Shown here one piece after another: positions 23,351-31,216 of a stretch of DNA of 64,000 bases; within the stretch, counting starts at the first letter, position 1, and every line of letters starts with the position of its first letter. The stretch comes from an uncultured bacterium (GTDB lineage Bacteria > Verrucomicrobiota > Kiritimatiellia > CAIKKV01 > CAITUY01). A program made the translations under genes and the position numbers. Where the stretch lies: contig CAIVSY010000053.1 in the NCBI GenBank assembly GCA_903908715.1, positions 1-64,000 on the forward strand. The letters run 5' to 3'. The notes beneath the pieces were generated by a model. The model worked only from the letters and a program-made list of their open reading frames with translations. It had not been told where the DNA came from and did no database searches.

Positions 23351-23566
23351 CTCGCCCCCCTCCCGCCCCGCCTCTTCCACCAGCATGATAGGGATTCCGT
23401 CGCGGATGGGAAAGCGGAGGCCGCAGGCCGGATTCTGGCACACGATCCACCCGGTCACCGAGCCTCCGGCTTCCGGCGGCAACGGCGTGCCGCCCTCCAT
23501 TCGCACATCGCCCTTGCATTCCGGGCACGCCAGTATCTCCAGTAATTCCTGCCGAATCTCGCCCAT
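23330..23566 (-). CDS. Trm112-like zinc-ribbon protein with palindromic repeat insertion
   Basis: 78 aa. 'LLEILACPECKGDV' (first CxxC), 'VCQNPACGLRFPIRDGIPIM' (second Cys pair, CxxxxC) and 'LVEEA' match the Trm112/UPF0434 family, which forms small zinc ribbons that stabilise methyltransferases. Between the two Cys pairs, residues about 23-37 (EGGTPLPPEAGG) are encoded by a family C repeat (23475-23499); the paralogue at 23800-23985 lacks this block. The C-terminus 'GGETVDIRP' is 7-bp repeat sequence. It may serve one of the many methyltransferases nearby. Confidence 0.75.
   Translation of the reverse strand: MGEIRQELLEILACPECKGDVRMEGGTPLPPEAGGSVTGWIVCQNPACGLRFPIRDGIPIMLVEEAGREGGETVDIRP
23475..23499. 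repeat. Palindromic repeat family C (inside Trm112-like gene)
   Basis: GGCGGCAACGGCGTGCCGCC plus CTCCA, a single arm of the family C element, in frame. Confidence 0.85.
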
Positions 23567-23799
23567 GATTTACCTCTCGCCTTGAAGATGATGGAACAGA
23601 AGGAAACAAAGGAAACGAAGCTGGGATTGATTGGTTTCCGCCGGAGGCGGAAGGAAAGGGCCTCTTTGTTACCTTCGTTAACTTCTGTTCAAACTCCTCG
23701 CATTTTGGTCTTCCGTCTCCAGTCTCCTCTTCCCGTAGTCCGTAGTCCGTCGTCCGTAGTCCCTCCCCTCCCCTCTCCCAATAGTCTAACGTCCAACGT
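23567..23799. other. Intergenic repeat region between the two Trm112-like genes
   Basis: It holds a family F repeat (23594-23709) followed by GTCTCCA/GTCCGTA-type heptamers (about 23705-23765) and GTCTAAC/GTCCAAC-type heptamers (23782-23812). I see no gene in it. Confidence 0.75.
23594..23709. repeat. MITE-like repeat, family F, copy 1
   Basis: About 116 bp with inverted ends GAACAGAAG / CTTCTGTTC and an internal CCGCCGGAGGCGG hairpin. A close copy lies at 42030-42147 and an end fragment at 40687-40722. Confidence 0.85.
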
Positions 23800-23985
23800 C
23801 TACAGTCTCCCCCCCTCCCGCCCCGCCTCTTCCACCAACATGATCGGGATACCTTCCCGGATCGGGAACTGCAACCCGCATTCCTGACTCTCACACCGGA
23901 TATAATTTCCTTCCTGTCGGACTGGACTCTTGCAAATCGGACAAGCAAGGATATTCATTAAGTCCTTTGATACGGCGCAAGTCAT
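23800..23985 (-). CDS. Trm112-like zinc-ribbon protein
   Basis: 61 aa starting at ATG 23985 behind GGAGG, overlapping the stop of the FkbM methyltransferase by four bases. 'LMNILACPICKSPV', 'IRCESQECGLQFPIREGIPI' and 'MLVEEA' give the Trm112/UPF0434 zinc ribbon with its two Cys pairs. It is a tandem paralogue of 23330-23566 but has the short, uninterrupted loop between Cys pairs, so it shows what that protein looked like before insertion. A similar domain is fused to the N-terminus of the methyltransferase at 57101-58186, suggesting these stand-alone ribbons also assist a methyltransferase. Confidence 0.75.
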   Translation of the reverse strand: MTCAVSKDLMNILACPICKSPVRQEGNYIRCESQECGLQFPIREGIPIMLVEEAGREGGRL

Positions 23986-24779
23986 CCATTCCTCCTTGCC
24001 GCTATCACGGTGTGGACACCTTCCTCAAGGATTGAAAAGCCATACGCCTTGACCGCCGCATCGAACTGACTTTCCTCACGGCTTTTTCCATGAAATTCGA
24101 TTGCCAACATCCTAACCCGGTTCAACCATGAAACATCACTACAGAACACCTCACGTTCAGCACCCTCAATATCCATTTTAACCACGTCTATTTGCGAGAA
24201 TCCCGATAACTCAATTAGCCGCTGCATGGCGAAAGCATCCACCATATTATCATCTGATGCGCCGCCATCCGTGTGACACCGACGTTGGTTCACATGCCCC
24301 TTCTCAAGCGGGGCCAGAGCGACCTGTCCATTGCACCCCCAAACCGCTCCCTCAATCACTCTTGCATAACCAAGGGTTAACAAGGTCGATAGATTTTGCC
24401 TGAGAATTATCGCATTATCGTGCGCAGCCTCAACACAGAGCAAACTGACCCCTGGCCAGACTCCAGAGAAATACACGCTGGCCAACCCAATATTCGCGCC
24501 TAGATCAAGAACCGTGGAGACAGGCCCAGCATGTCGAACGAGAGACGCGTAGACTTTTTCAACAAAGATTTCACTAAAGGTATAATTGTCGTTGCTACCG
24601 GGTCCTATGACAATATCCTGCAAGAATGGGTTTCGCAGGGTGAGTCGCGCCGCTTGCATAGCATCCAAATTTCCTCCGCGATCATCTCGCAGGAGTCGCC
24701 AATATCGAATCAAGGAGGAAACCGTGAGTAGAGCGCCAAATTCCCGTATATACTCAATAGTCCAAGACTTCATGGTCAA
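23982..24779 (-). CDS. FkbM-family SAM methyltransferase
   Basis: 265 aa. The FkbM pattern is clear: 'VSTVLDLGANIGLASVYFSG' (motif I), 'LLCVEAAHDNAIILRQNL' (motif II), 'INVVKMDIEGAE'-like 'IDVVKMDIEGAEREVF' and a final 'MLAIEFHGK'. FkbM enzymes O-methylate hydroxyls of sugars or polyketides; here a sugar O-methylation is the likely job, by context. No repeat insertion is visible, in contrast to neighbours on the left. It overlaps the Trm112-like gene downstream. Confidence 0.85.
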   Translation of the reverse strand: MTMKSWTIEYIREFGALLTVSSLIRYWRLLRDDRGGNLDAMQAARLTLRNPFLQDIVIGPGSNDNYTFSEIFVEKVYASLVRHAGPVSTVLDLGANIGLASVYFSGVWPGVSLLCVEAAHDNAIILRQNLSTLLTLGYARVIEGAVWGCNGQVALAPLEKGHVNQRRCHTDGGASDDNMVDAFAMQRLIELSGFSQIDVVKMDIEGAEREVFCSDVSWLNRVRMLAIEFHGKSREESQFDAAVKAYGFSILEEGVHTVIAARRNG

Positions 24780-24811
24780 CCTAAAACTGTTCAGCAGAGA
24801 TATGTGTGGAT

Positions 24812-25804
24812 CTAGATATATCGCGCCATGTTCTCCTGATAATAGGCAACGGTTCGGGCAATACCACTCTCAAGATCTGTCATCGGCCTCCATCCAGAAG
24901 CCCGAGCAAGTTTGCTGATATTCGTCACGTAGTCGCCTGTTTCAACATTGACATAATCGGCGGGCCAAGGGACATAACGTACAGTCCCCTTACCGACCAC
25001 TTTGGCTATACATTCCGTCATTTCCTTGAAGCTGATACCCGTGCCACTTCCGACATTGAATACCTCCCCGATACAGGCCTGCGATACGGCAGCAGAAATG
25101 AAGGCCTCCGCCAGATCATCCACGAAAATATAATCCCGGATCTGGCTCCCATCCCCAAATATGGTCAAGGGCTTCCCCTCCATCGCCAACCTTATGAACC
25201 AATTTACCATGGAATACTTCGAATGCCGCATCTGTGATCTGGGCCCATAGGGGTTCGCTATGCGGAACATGACAACCTTGATGCCATGAACCACGCTGTA
25301 GAACATGTACATGTTCTCAGCGGCGGTCTTATTCATTGCATAGGGGGTCCTAGGCCTTAACGGATGCGCTTCAGAGACTGGATTGGATTCAATGCGACCG
25401 AATTGCAATCTAGACCCGGAGTGGACAACAAGGGCGTCTGGATTATGTCGGCGAACGCATTCAAGAACATTAAGGTGACCTATATAATTGATGTCAGCAT
25501 CAAGGAACGGATCCTGCATGCTGTCATTGTGGCTAACCTGGCCAGCCAGGTTGAAGATGACATCCTTTTCTTGAACCAACCATTTCATCGCCTCCTTATC
25601 CCGAATGTCGGCAATATTGACGCGCATATCATTTCGAATACTGTCTATGTTGAAAAGATTCGCGCCATAGGGCTCAATGCGGGCATCAACGAGGGTAATG
25701 TCCGCGCCGAAGGGAACCAATTTGGCCGCGATCGTGCTGCCAATCATCCCGAGCCCTCCCGTGATCAAGACTCGCTGTCCACGCCAAAAGTCACCTGCAT
25801 TCAT
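24812..25804 (-). CDS. NAD-dependent sugar-nucleotide epimerase/dehydratase
   Basis: 330 aa from ATG 25804 behind AGGAG. Extended SDR features: 'RVLITGGLGMIGSTIA' (GxxGxxG), 'MRVNIADIRD', 'VIFNLAGQVSHNDSM', the active-site Ser segment 'VVHSGSRLQFG', catalytic 'YAMNK' and 'RIANPYGPRSQM'. The C-terminus 'GIARTVAYYQENMARYI' is standard for UDP/GDP-sugar epimerases. It is a paralogue of 34633-35616, which shares 'NLAGQxSHxDSMxDPF'. It probably makes a nucleotide sugar for this locus; the exact reaction cannot be read. Confidence 0.85.
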   Translation of the reverse strand: MNAGDFWRGQRVLITGGLGMIGSTIAAKLVPFGADITLVDARIEPYGANLFNIDSIRNDMRVNIADIRDKEAMKWLVQEKDVIFNLAGQVSHNDSMQDPFLDADINYIGHLNVLECVRRHNPDALVVHSGSRLQFGRIESNPVSEAHPLRPRTPYAMNKTAAENMYMFYSVVHGIKVVMFRIANPYGPRSQMRHSKYSMVNWFIRLAMEGKPLTIFGDGSQIRDYIFVDDLAEAFISAAVSQACIGEVFNVGSGTGISFKEMTECIAKVVGKGTVRYVPWPADYVNVETGDYVTNISKLARASGWRPMTDLESGIARTVAYYQENMARYI

Positions 25805-25814
25805 CTGTCGTCTC

Positions 25815-27026
25815 CTATGCTTCACTCATGACTCTGGCCTGCTCACCCAAAGCCAAGCGATACTGTTCGAGAAATTTACCAACCATCACCTTGCGATCAA
25901 ATGCGCACACATGGCGTCTGCCCGCTTCACCCATTTCTCGTGCTCGATTTGGATTTTTAACCAACCAACAAATTGCCTGAGATAAATCACGGCTATTGCG
26001 CGCGGGAACCACCAGACCAGTCTTCTGATGCAAATTGACCTCCGGGAGAGGACCGTAGTCCGAGGTGATTACCGGCAAACCTACAGCCATGGCATCCAGA
26101 AGTGCTAGGGGTAAGCCCTCGTGACTTACCGATGGCAGAACAAAACAATCGGCGTCTAATAAGAGCTCAATATGTTTATCGCTATGCCCAAGGAATCGCA
26201 CAATCGGCGAAAGAGCTAAGGCTTGCACAAGGGCCTGTAGTTCCTCGGCTTCGTCACCATCTCCGACAATATCAAGAGTTACGCCAGTTCCGGCAAATGG
26301 ATGCATAGCCTCGATCAGATATTTCAACCCCTTCATTGGATGCAGTCGCGCCACCGTGATTACCTTGAAGCCAGGGCCACTCCCGACCTCACGGGTTCTG
26401 GTGAGCGCCCGAAAACGGGAAACATCGACACTGTTCAACACCACTTCACAACGACTATCACTAAAGCCCAACTCTTTACACCACTCGCGGGCACTATACC
26501 GGCTCGAGATGCAGATCCGGTTATATCCCCTGGCCGTGAGTCGAGCCAGCATGCGCCGCCACCAGACCTGTCCTGGCACCGGCGAAATAGGGAACAAGGC
26601 TACCGACGGGATACCAGCCACCTTTGCCGCCACTCCCGCCACCTCATAACCATGCACGGTCACATGCATGACATCGACGACATTCCTCCTGAAAAGTTGG
26701 ATGAGCCTGAAAATTTCCTGAACATTTCCCAAAATTGTTTTCAGGGACCTCGGCAAGATGGACAGAGCTATAGATTTGATAACCCATGGATCGGAAGGCT
26801 TAACACCTTGGCTGTTTCCCCCGGAATCCATTTTATCCAGCACTTCAACCTCCTTCCACGGGACGCAGCTGATTCCCAATGCTCTGGCTTCATCCATCAA
26901 GCGTGAACCACTCAACCCGAATAGCACAGGCTCATGCCCAAGCTGCCGGACTGCAAGCATAAGATCTCGAATATAGAGCTCCGAGCCGCCCCAGCCTTCG
27001 ATTGATGTGAAATATCCTATTTTCAT
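25815..27026 (-). CDS. GT4 glycosyltransferase
   Basis: 403 aa. N-domain 'MKIGYFTSIEGWGGSELYIRD' and 'VDVMHVTVHGYEVAGVAA'; C-domain 'VITVARLHPMKGLKYLIEAM', 'LDIVGDGDEAEELQALV', 'VRFLGHSDKHIELLLDADCF' and 'PSVSHEGLPLALLDAMAVGLP', the E-x7-E donor motif. The length is normal and no repeat insertion is seen. Its stop precedes the epimerase start by about 10 bases, so the two are likely co-translated. Confidence 0.9.
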   Translation of the reverse strand: MKIGYFTSIEGWGGSELYIRDLMLAVRQLGHEPVLFGLSGSRLMDEARALGISCVPWKEVEVLDKMDSGGNSQGVKPSDPWVIKSIALSILPRSLKTILGNVQEIFRLIQLFRRNVVDVMHVTVHGYEVAGVAAKVAGIPSVALFPISPVPGQVWWRRMLARLTARGYNRICISSRYSAREWCKELGFSDSRCEVVLNSVDVSRFRALTRTREVGSGPGFKVITVARLHPMKGLKYLIEAMHPFAGTGVTLDIVGDGDEAEELQALVQALALSPIVRFLGHSDKHIELLLDADCFVLPSVSHEGLPLALLDAMAVGLPVITSDYGPLPEVNLHQKTGLVVPARNSRDLSQAICWLVKNPNRAREMGEAGRRHVCAFDRKVMVGKFLEQYRLALGEQARVMSEA

Positions 27027-27054
27027 GAGCTCGTTCAGGACTCATTGCCAATTC

Positions 27055-27771
27055 CTAAGCTTTCTTGTGGGATGCGAGCCGTAACCTCATGAAATAGATG
27101 AAACGCTTGATCTTTTCCAACGGGCTCCGCATGGCCGGCACTGTAAGCCCAGGCATCGTCCGCACAGAAGCTGCGTATTCACACAGCTCATGCTCAACTT
27201 GCTGGTCATCAAAACACAAATATTCCACTGCTTGGAAGGATCCGCTCCATTCAAATATCATTTCCACATAACGACTGTCGATTTGTCGGTTTGGCCCCAC
27301 ATCAGCGACAATCGCCCCTCGAATCACATGAAGCGAATGGGGCTTAAAGCGGAACACCAATTGACTTCCTTCGACAGACACCAGCCAGCGGTGATGGTAA
27401 TAGCCGGCATAGCAGGGATGTTCAACTCCCCGGGACTGCTCGACGATGCGCGATGGGGTCGATATGATTCCTGCCTTTGCTATGCGTTGAATTTCCGAGC
27501 AGACCCAGACCGGATCCCTGACATCTTCCAGCACATGCGTACAATTAGCGTAGTCGAAATACTTATCAGGGAACGGCCAGGGCTTATGTTCGCAGATGTC
27601 GAGCGTGACCCAATGCTCCTCCGGAATGCCGTCATCCTGTCCGGCACCTTTACGCAGGGCACCTCGGGCCTTGTATGCCAACCCATCAATAACATAATCC
27701 GCTCTCGGAAGAGGATTCGCTCCTCCTCCCACATCAACAACCAATGCATCTTTCGGGATATTCTGGATCAT
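27055..27771 (-). CDS. SAM-dependent methyltransferase
   Basis: 238 aa. Motif I is 'ALVVDVGGGANPLPRADYVI'; 'WVTLDICEHKPWPFPDKYFD' and 'YANCTHVLEDVRDPV' are the usual methyltransferase 11-type blocks. The middle, with 'VEQSRGVEHPCYAGYYHHRW', is typical of a group found in polysaccharide clusters that acts on unknown substrates. It follows the GT4 gene at 27814 by 42 bases. No insertion is visible. Confidence 0.75.
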   Translation of the reverse strand: MIQNIPKDALVVDVGGGANPLPRADYVIDGLAYKARGALRKGAGQDDGIPEEHWVTLDICEHKPWPFPDKYFDYANCTHVLEDVRDPVWVCSEIQRIAKAGIISTPSRIVEQSRGVEHPCYAGYYHHRWLVSVEGSQLVFRFKPHSLHVIRGAIVADVGPNRQIDSRYVEMIFEWSGSFQAVEYLCFDDQQVEHELCEYAASVRTMPGLTVPAMRSPLEKIKRFIYFMRLRLASHKKA

Positions 27772-27813
27772 TCTACTCCCTATGTCCTCTGCGCCCCTAA
27801 AAAGAGGTAAAGT

Positions 27814-29169
27814 TCAATATGTTGGATTGTCGTCTAACCGAAGCACCGACTCGAAACGCTTGATCATCGCAGCGCATGTCAGCGATTCAGCCCAGGTTTG
27901 TTGCCCAGCCTTACCCATTGTCTCGCGCAAAGCGGCATCTCCGGCCAGTCTCACCATCGCTCGGCTCCAGGCATCAATGTCATTGGGACTAACCAGCAAT
28001 CCCGTTCTGCCATCTGCAACAATTTCGGGGACCCCACCAATCATACTGGCCAGTACTGGCTTCCCCCGGCTCATAGCCTCCAGTAGAACCAAGCCAAATG
28101 CCTCGGGTTCACAGGACGCCAGAACCGCCACATCGCCCCCATTGAAGTACAAATCCCCACGCGGTCTATACCCAAGGAACACGACCTCATTCCCCAATTT
28201 CAGCCGCTCCGCCTCCTCCTTTACGTCGTTGAAGCACTCCCCGTCCCCGATAAAAATCAAGCGCGCGCGCGGAAGGGAAGCATGGGATGCATTCGTAGCC
28301 GACGTTTCATTCGTCCAAGGAATGACATTCGCCCTTGGGTCTGCATCGAGGGAGCCCCCCCCTGATAAGGCCAATCCCCAATGCCCCCCAACCCCCACAT
28401 TGCCTTGCCCTCCAATGCAACCATTCCCCAATGAAACCTCTTCCTTTCTAAGCATCCCCCATGCCCGCAGCAGGTTCATCTGGCCTTTCCAGCGAACAAA
28501 CCGAGCTACACAAACGAAGTCGACCGTCCCGTCCGGCTTTTGGGGATAATCCTCCGGCACTGTTAAATCCGGAGGTTCCGCGCCAAGATGAACAACATGC
28601 CCCGGTATTGCCGCCACCCCAAGCTTACGCTTCCACAAGTCACGCGACGCTGCTGAATTGAAAATCACCTCGGACACACACCACAGACACAACTTCTCGA
28701 CACTTGTCCGCACAAAGTGCTTGGCACCCTCATCCTGTCCAGGATGGGTATGGCTAATAGACATAATCTTAGAAAACGGAAATACGACCCTGCAGGCAAT
28801 AGGCAATGTTTCACACCCAAAATGATTCGTGACAATCACTTTTGTGCCGATTATCTTCCTGACCTTCCACACCCGCTTGATATCGCGCAATACTTGCACC
28901 AAATACGACAAGATTAGTGCGAGAAAGATGAAGCAGGATGACTGATGCGTAATGCGTGGCGTGTTCACTACTCCCGCCATCAGCCCTCCGTTATCCGCCC
29001 ACTGGCCTTCCGCCGTCTTCCCCTCGCCGTGCGGAACCTCAATCACCTTAAAACGGTCCCCATGCTTTGCCAAACCTTTCTTCAGCTGTCCAATGAATGT
29101 AGTAACCCCACTTGGCAACATATCCATCATCGGTGGCGAAATAAAGGCTATGTCCTTAGAACGGGTCAT
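27814..29169 (-). CDS. GT4 glycosyltransferase with in-frame repeat insertion
   Basis: 451 aa, homologous along its length to the 55861-57051 gene (shared 'FGCETLPxAxRxVFP', 'SHTHPGQD', 'PEAFGxVLLEAM'). Donor-domain motifs are 'FVCVARFVRWKGQMNLLRAW', 'LIFIGDGECFNDVKEEAE', 'VVFLGYRPRGDLYFNGGDV' and 'CEPEAFGLVLLEAMSRGKP'. Relative to the paralogue it carries about 50 extra residues (from 'EEVSLGNGCIGGQGNVG' to 'NASHASLP') between the first donor strand and 'LIFIGDGE', encoded by CAATCCC/CCCCAAC-type 7-bp repeats (28385-28440). This pair is a natural before/after comparison. Confidence 0.85.
   Translation of the reverse strand: MTRSKDIAFISPPMMDMLPSGVTTFIGQLKKGLAKHGDRFKVIEVPHGEGKTAEGQWADNGGLMAGVVNTPRITHQSSCFIFLALILSYLVQVLRDIKRVWKVRKIIGTKVIVTNHFGCETLPIACRVVFPFSKIMSISHTHPGQDEGAKHFVRTSVEKLCLWCVSEVIFNSAASRDLWKRKLGVAAIPGHVVHLGAEPPDLTVPEDYPQKPDGTVDFVCVARFVRWKGQMNLLRAWGMLRKEEVSLGNGCIGGQGNVGVGGHWGLALSGGGSLDADPRANVIPWTNETSATNASHASLPRARLIFIGDGECFNDVKEEAERLKLGNEVVFLGYRPRGDLYFNGGDVAVLASCEPEAFGLVLLEAMSRGKPVLASMIGGVPEIVADGRTGLLVSPNDIDAWSRAMVRLAGDAALRETMGKAGQQTWAESLTCAAMIKRFESVLRLDDNPTY
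28378..28440. repeat. 7-bp array (CAATCCC-type) inside GT4
   Basis: CCAATCCCCAATGCCCCCCA reads as heptamers CAATCCC CAATGCC CCCCAAC, absent from the paralogous gene at 55861. Confidence 0.7.
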
Positions 29170-29207
29170 GTAGTAAGTCCCAGGGATCGCGATTCACACC
29201 TCACTTC

Positions 29208-30251
29208 TCACTCCGCAGTTATCTGCACAGGCGGCCACGGGATGTTCCATTCACGTATCAACTGCCATACATACTGATGGGCATCTAGCATCTCTTGCGT
29301 ATTCCAGGATAATCCGGAAACCAACCTCCGGATAAGATAGCCAGGCTCCTTCAGGGCTGCTCGCCCTAACCCCCATACAAAACGCCTCGGATCATCTCGC
29401 AGGCAGTCACGGCTCAATCCATAGCCTTCAAGATAGTACTGCTTCATACCGAACAGCATCTTATCCATCCAGCGGGGATCTTGCTTCCAGGATGCAGGAA
29501 TCCTGCCTTGACACTCCTGAATTGTCTCCTCCGTCATCCGCAGGTTCTTTGCCCGCCAACCCGGCGTCTCGCCCCGCGAGGCCTGGCCCGGATGCACTCG
29601 CCACGTGGCGACCTTCTCCGGAGTATAGACCGTGTCCGCAAAGCTCGCCACCTTCATAGCCCAGAACCGGTCGGCAAAGGACTCACCCTTGCCAACATCC
29701 GTCCGAAATAGCCCCGCCTTTCTAACAACATCGGTTCTAAACAAGGCCGATGTGATGGACGTCCAGGATGTGCCAAGCTGGGTATGAATGAGAAAATCCA
29801 CCCAGCCGCTACGACGATGAGCCCGGGCCTGCCAGTCGCCCAAAAAGGATCCCGGGATCCCCTGTGTGGGCGGGATGATCCGCCCGGTGGAATCAATGAA
29901 ATCGAACTGCCCGACCGCCACTCCGGCGTCCGGATGGCACGCCAACAGTCCCACCAGCGTCTCCAGTAAGTTCGGATAGGCCGTATCATCACTAGTGGCA
30001 ATATACACATACTCCCCCCGAACCCGACGCAGACATTCGTTCCAGCCCGCAAAGAGCCCCTCGCGAGGCACCTGATACAGCCTGACGCGAGGATCATTCT
30101 GGTAACTACCGAAGAACTCCCACGCACCGTCATCGGAATGGCTGTCGCAAACGATCAGTTCCCAGTCACCCAGGGTCTGCGCAAGGATAGACTCCATCCT
30201 TGCGGGCAGAAATTCCCGTCCATTCAAGTTTGGCAGGCAGATGGAGATCAT
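29208..30251 (-). CDS. GT2 glycosyltransferase
   Basis: 347 aa from ATG 30251; the track start 26 codons upstream reads through 7-bp repeats. Blocks: 'ISICLPNLNGREFLPARMES', 'WELIVCDSHSDDGAWEF', 'GLFAGWNECLRRVRGEYVYI', 'ATSDDTAYPNLLE' (DxD position) and 'LFRTDVGKGESFADRFWAMK'. GT2 enzymes of this kind add single sugars to lipid-linked oligosaccharides. A 7-bp array (30252-30300) lies directly in front of the start codon, where the ribosome site should be. Confidence 0.8.
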   Translation of the reverse strand: MISICLPNLNGREFLPARMESILAQTLGDWELIVCDSHSDDGAWEFFGSYQNDPRVRLYQVPREGLFAGWNECLRRVRGEYVYIATSDDTAYPNLLETLVGLLACHPDAGVAVGQFDFIDSTGRIIPPTQGIPGSFLGDWQARAHRRSGWVDFLIHTQLGTSWTSITSALFRTDVVRKAGLFRTDVGKGESFADRFWAMKVASFADTVYTPEKVATWRVHPGQASRGETPGWRAKNLRMTEETIQECQGRIPASWKQDPRWMDKMLFGMKQYYLEGYGLSRDCLRDDPRRFVWGLGRAALKEPGYLIRRLVSGLSWNTQEMLDAHQYVWQLIREWNIPWPPVQITAE

Positions 30252-30427
30252 GATGAGAGACTGAAGACTGTGGACATGAGACCACAGACCCAGAAACGCT
30301 GCGAGACAGAAAGACGTCGAGTCACACACTGCCCCCTAGGTTGCGGCGGCGACAGCGCGCCGCCCTCCAGAACCGGAGCAAGATGGTGATTCCTTCACAT
30401 GGAGGGCGGCGCGCTGTCGCCGCCGTT
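30252..30427. repeat. 7-bp array followed by family C inverted pair
   Basis: GAGACTG-type heptamers (30255-30290) lead into a near-perfect long hairpin: GCGGCGGCGACAGCGCGCCG (from 30343) pairs with its complement at 30400-30425. The right arm encodes the last residues of the next methyltransferase. Confidence 0.85.
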
Positions 30428-31216
30428 TGTGATCGAACGGCCATAACCAGAATCACGGACAGGCAGCCGCTCACACGGAACCTGCGCCCATTGCCTTGCC
30501 TTGGCAAGAACCGGAGAAGACAGACAATGCATTCCAGCCTCGGGAGCATCGCCCTTGCGGAGCACCCAGAGGTTAATGACATTATCAAGGCATTTGCCTC
30601 GCATCTTGAAGTCCAAATATTTTTCGAAGAGCCTGCCCCGCCAATTCAACTTCAAGGGCTTCCGAAGCCCATAACCACAGAAACGCTCCAATTCAAACCC
30701 TGCCGCAACAGCCATCATGCAGAACAGTTCCACTATGATTGGCGTCAGGTGTCCGGTACCATGAACACTATCAAGTTGGAACCACGGCAATTCACCATGG
30801 AATAGATAGTCAATGCGGGATGCCTTATCCTGATTATTCGGTGATGTCATCACACAAACGGCTCCAGGCGAGAGAAGGCTTGCCACCTCGCGCAGGAACC
30901 TGGCCGGGCTCTCGATGTGCTCGATAACTTCCTGTGCGATCACCATATCAAATGGGCCATGCGGAGTAATGGCCGAAACCCATTCCCTGTTCAAATCGCA
31001 GCCGATCAGCTGGTCACACTCACCCGAGAACAATTCAGGCTTGTAGTCACACGCCACCGTATAACATCCCGCCCTTTTCAATCGGGTCGCAAACTCACCT
31101 GGCCCGCAAGCCACATCCAGCACCCTGGCCTCATGCTTGCATCCAAGGTAAGGTTCAATCACCGTCCACACCGCATCATGCAACCCTGCCAGTGACCATT
31201 CCGGAGGACATCTCAT
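30395..31216 (-). CDS. Class I SAM methyltransferase
   Basis: 273 aa. Motif I 'ARVLDVACGPGEFATRLKRA', 'YTVACDYKPELF', 'FDMVIAQEVIEHIESPARFL' and 'SLLSPGAVCVMTSPN' mark a methyltransferase 11-type enzyme, resembling a group that also includes UbiG. The start overlaps the stop of the upstream SGNH gene (ATGA). The C-terminal 'NGGDSAPPSM' is not part of the fold: it is the translated arm of a family C palindrome, which also supplies the stop. Confidence 0.8.
   Translation of the reverse strand: MRCPPEWSLAGLHDAVWTVIEPYLGCKHEARVLDVACGPGEFATRLKRAGCYTVACDYKPELFSGECDQLIGCDLNREWVSAITPHGPFDMVIAQEVIEHIESPARFLREVASLLSPGAVCVMTSPNNQDKASRIDYLFHGELPWFQLDSVHGTGHLTPIIVELFCMMAVAAGFELERFCGYGLRKPLKLNWRGRLFEKYLDFKMRGKCLDNVINLWVLRKGDAPEAGMHCLSSPVLAKARQWAQVPCERLPVRDSGYGRSITNGGDSAPPSM

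Noticed and set aside
23337-23948. 203-aa minus-strand ORF spanning repeats
   Set aside because: Made of translated family F, family C and heptamer sequence in a different frame from the two Trm112-like genes.
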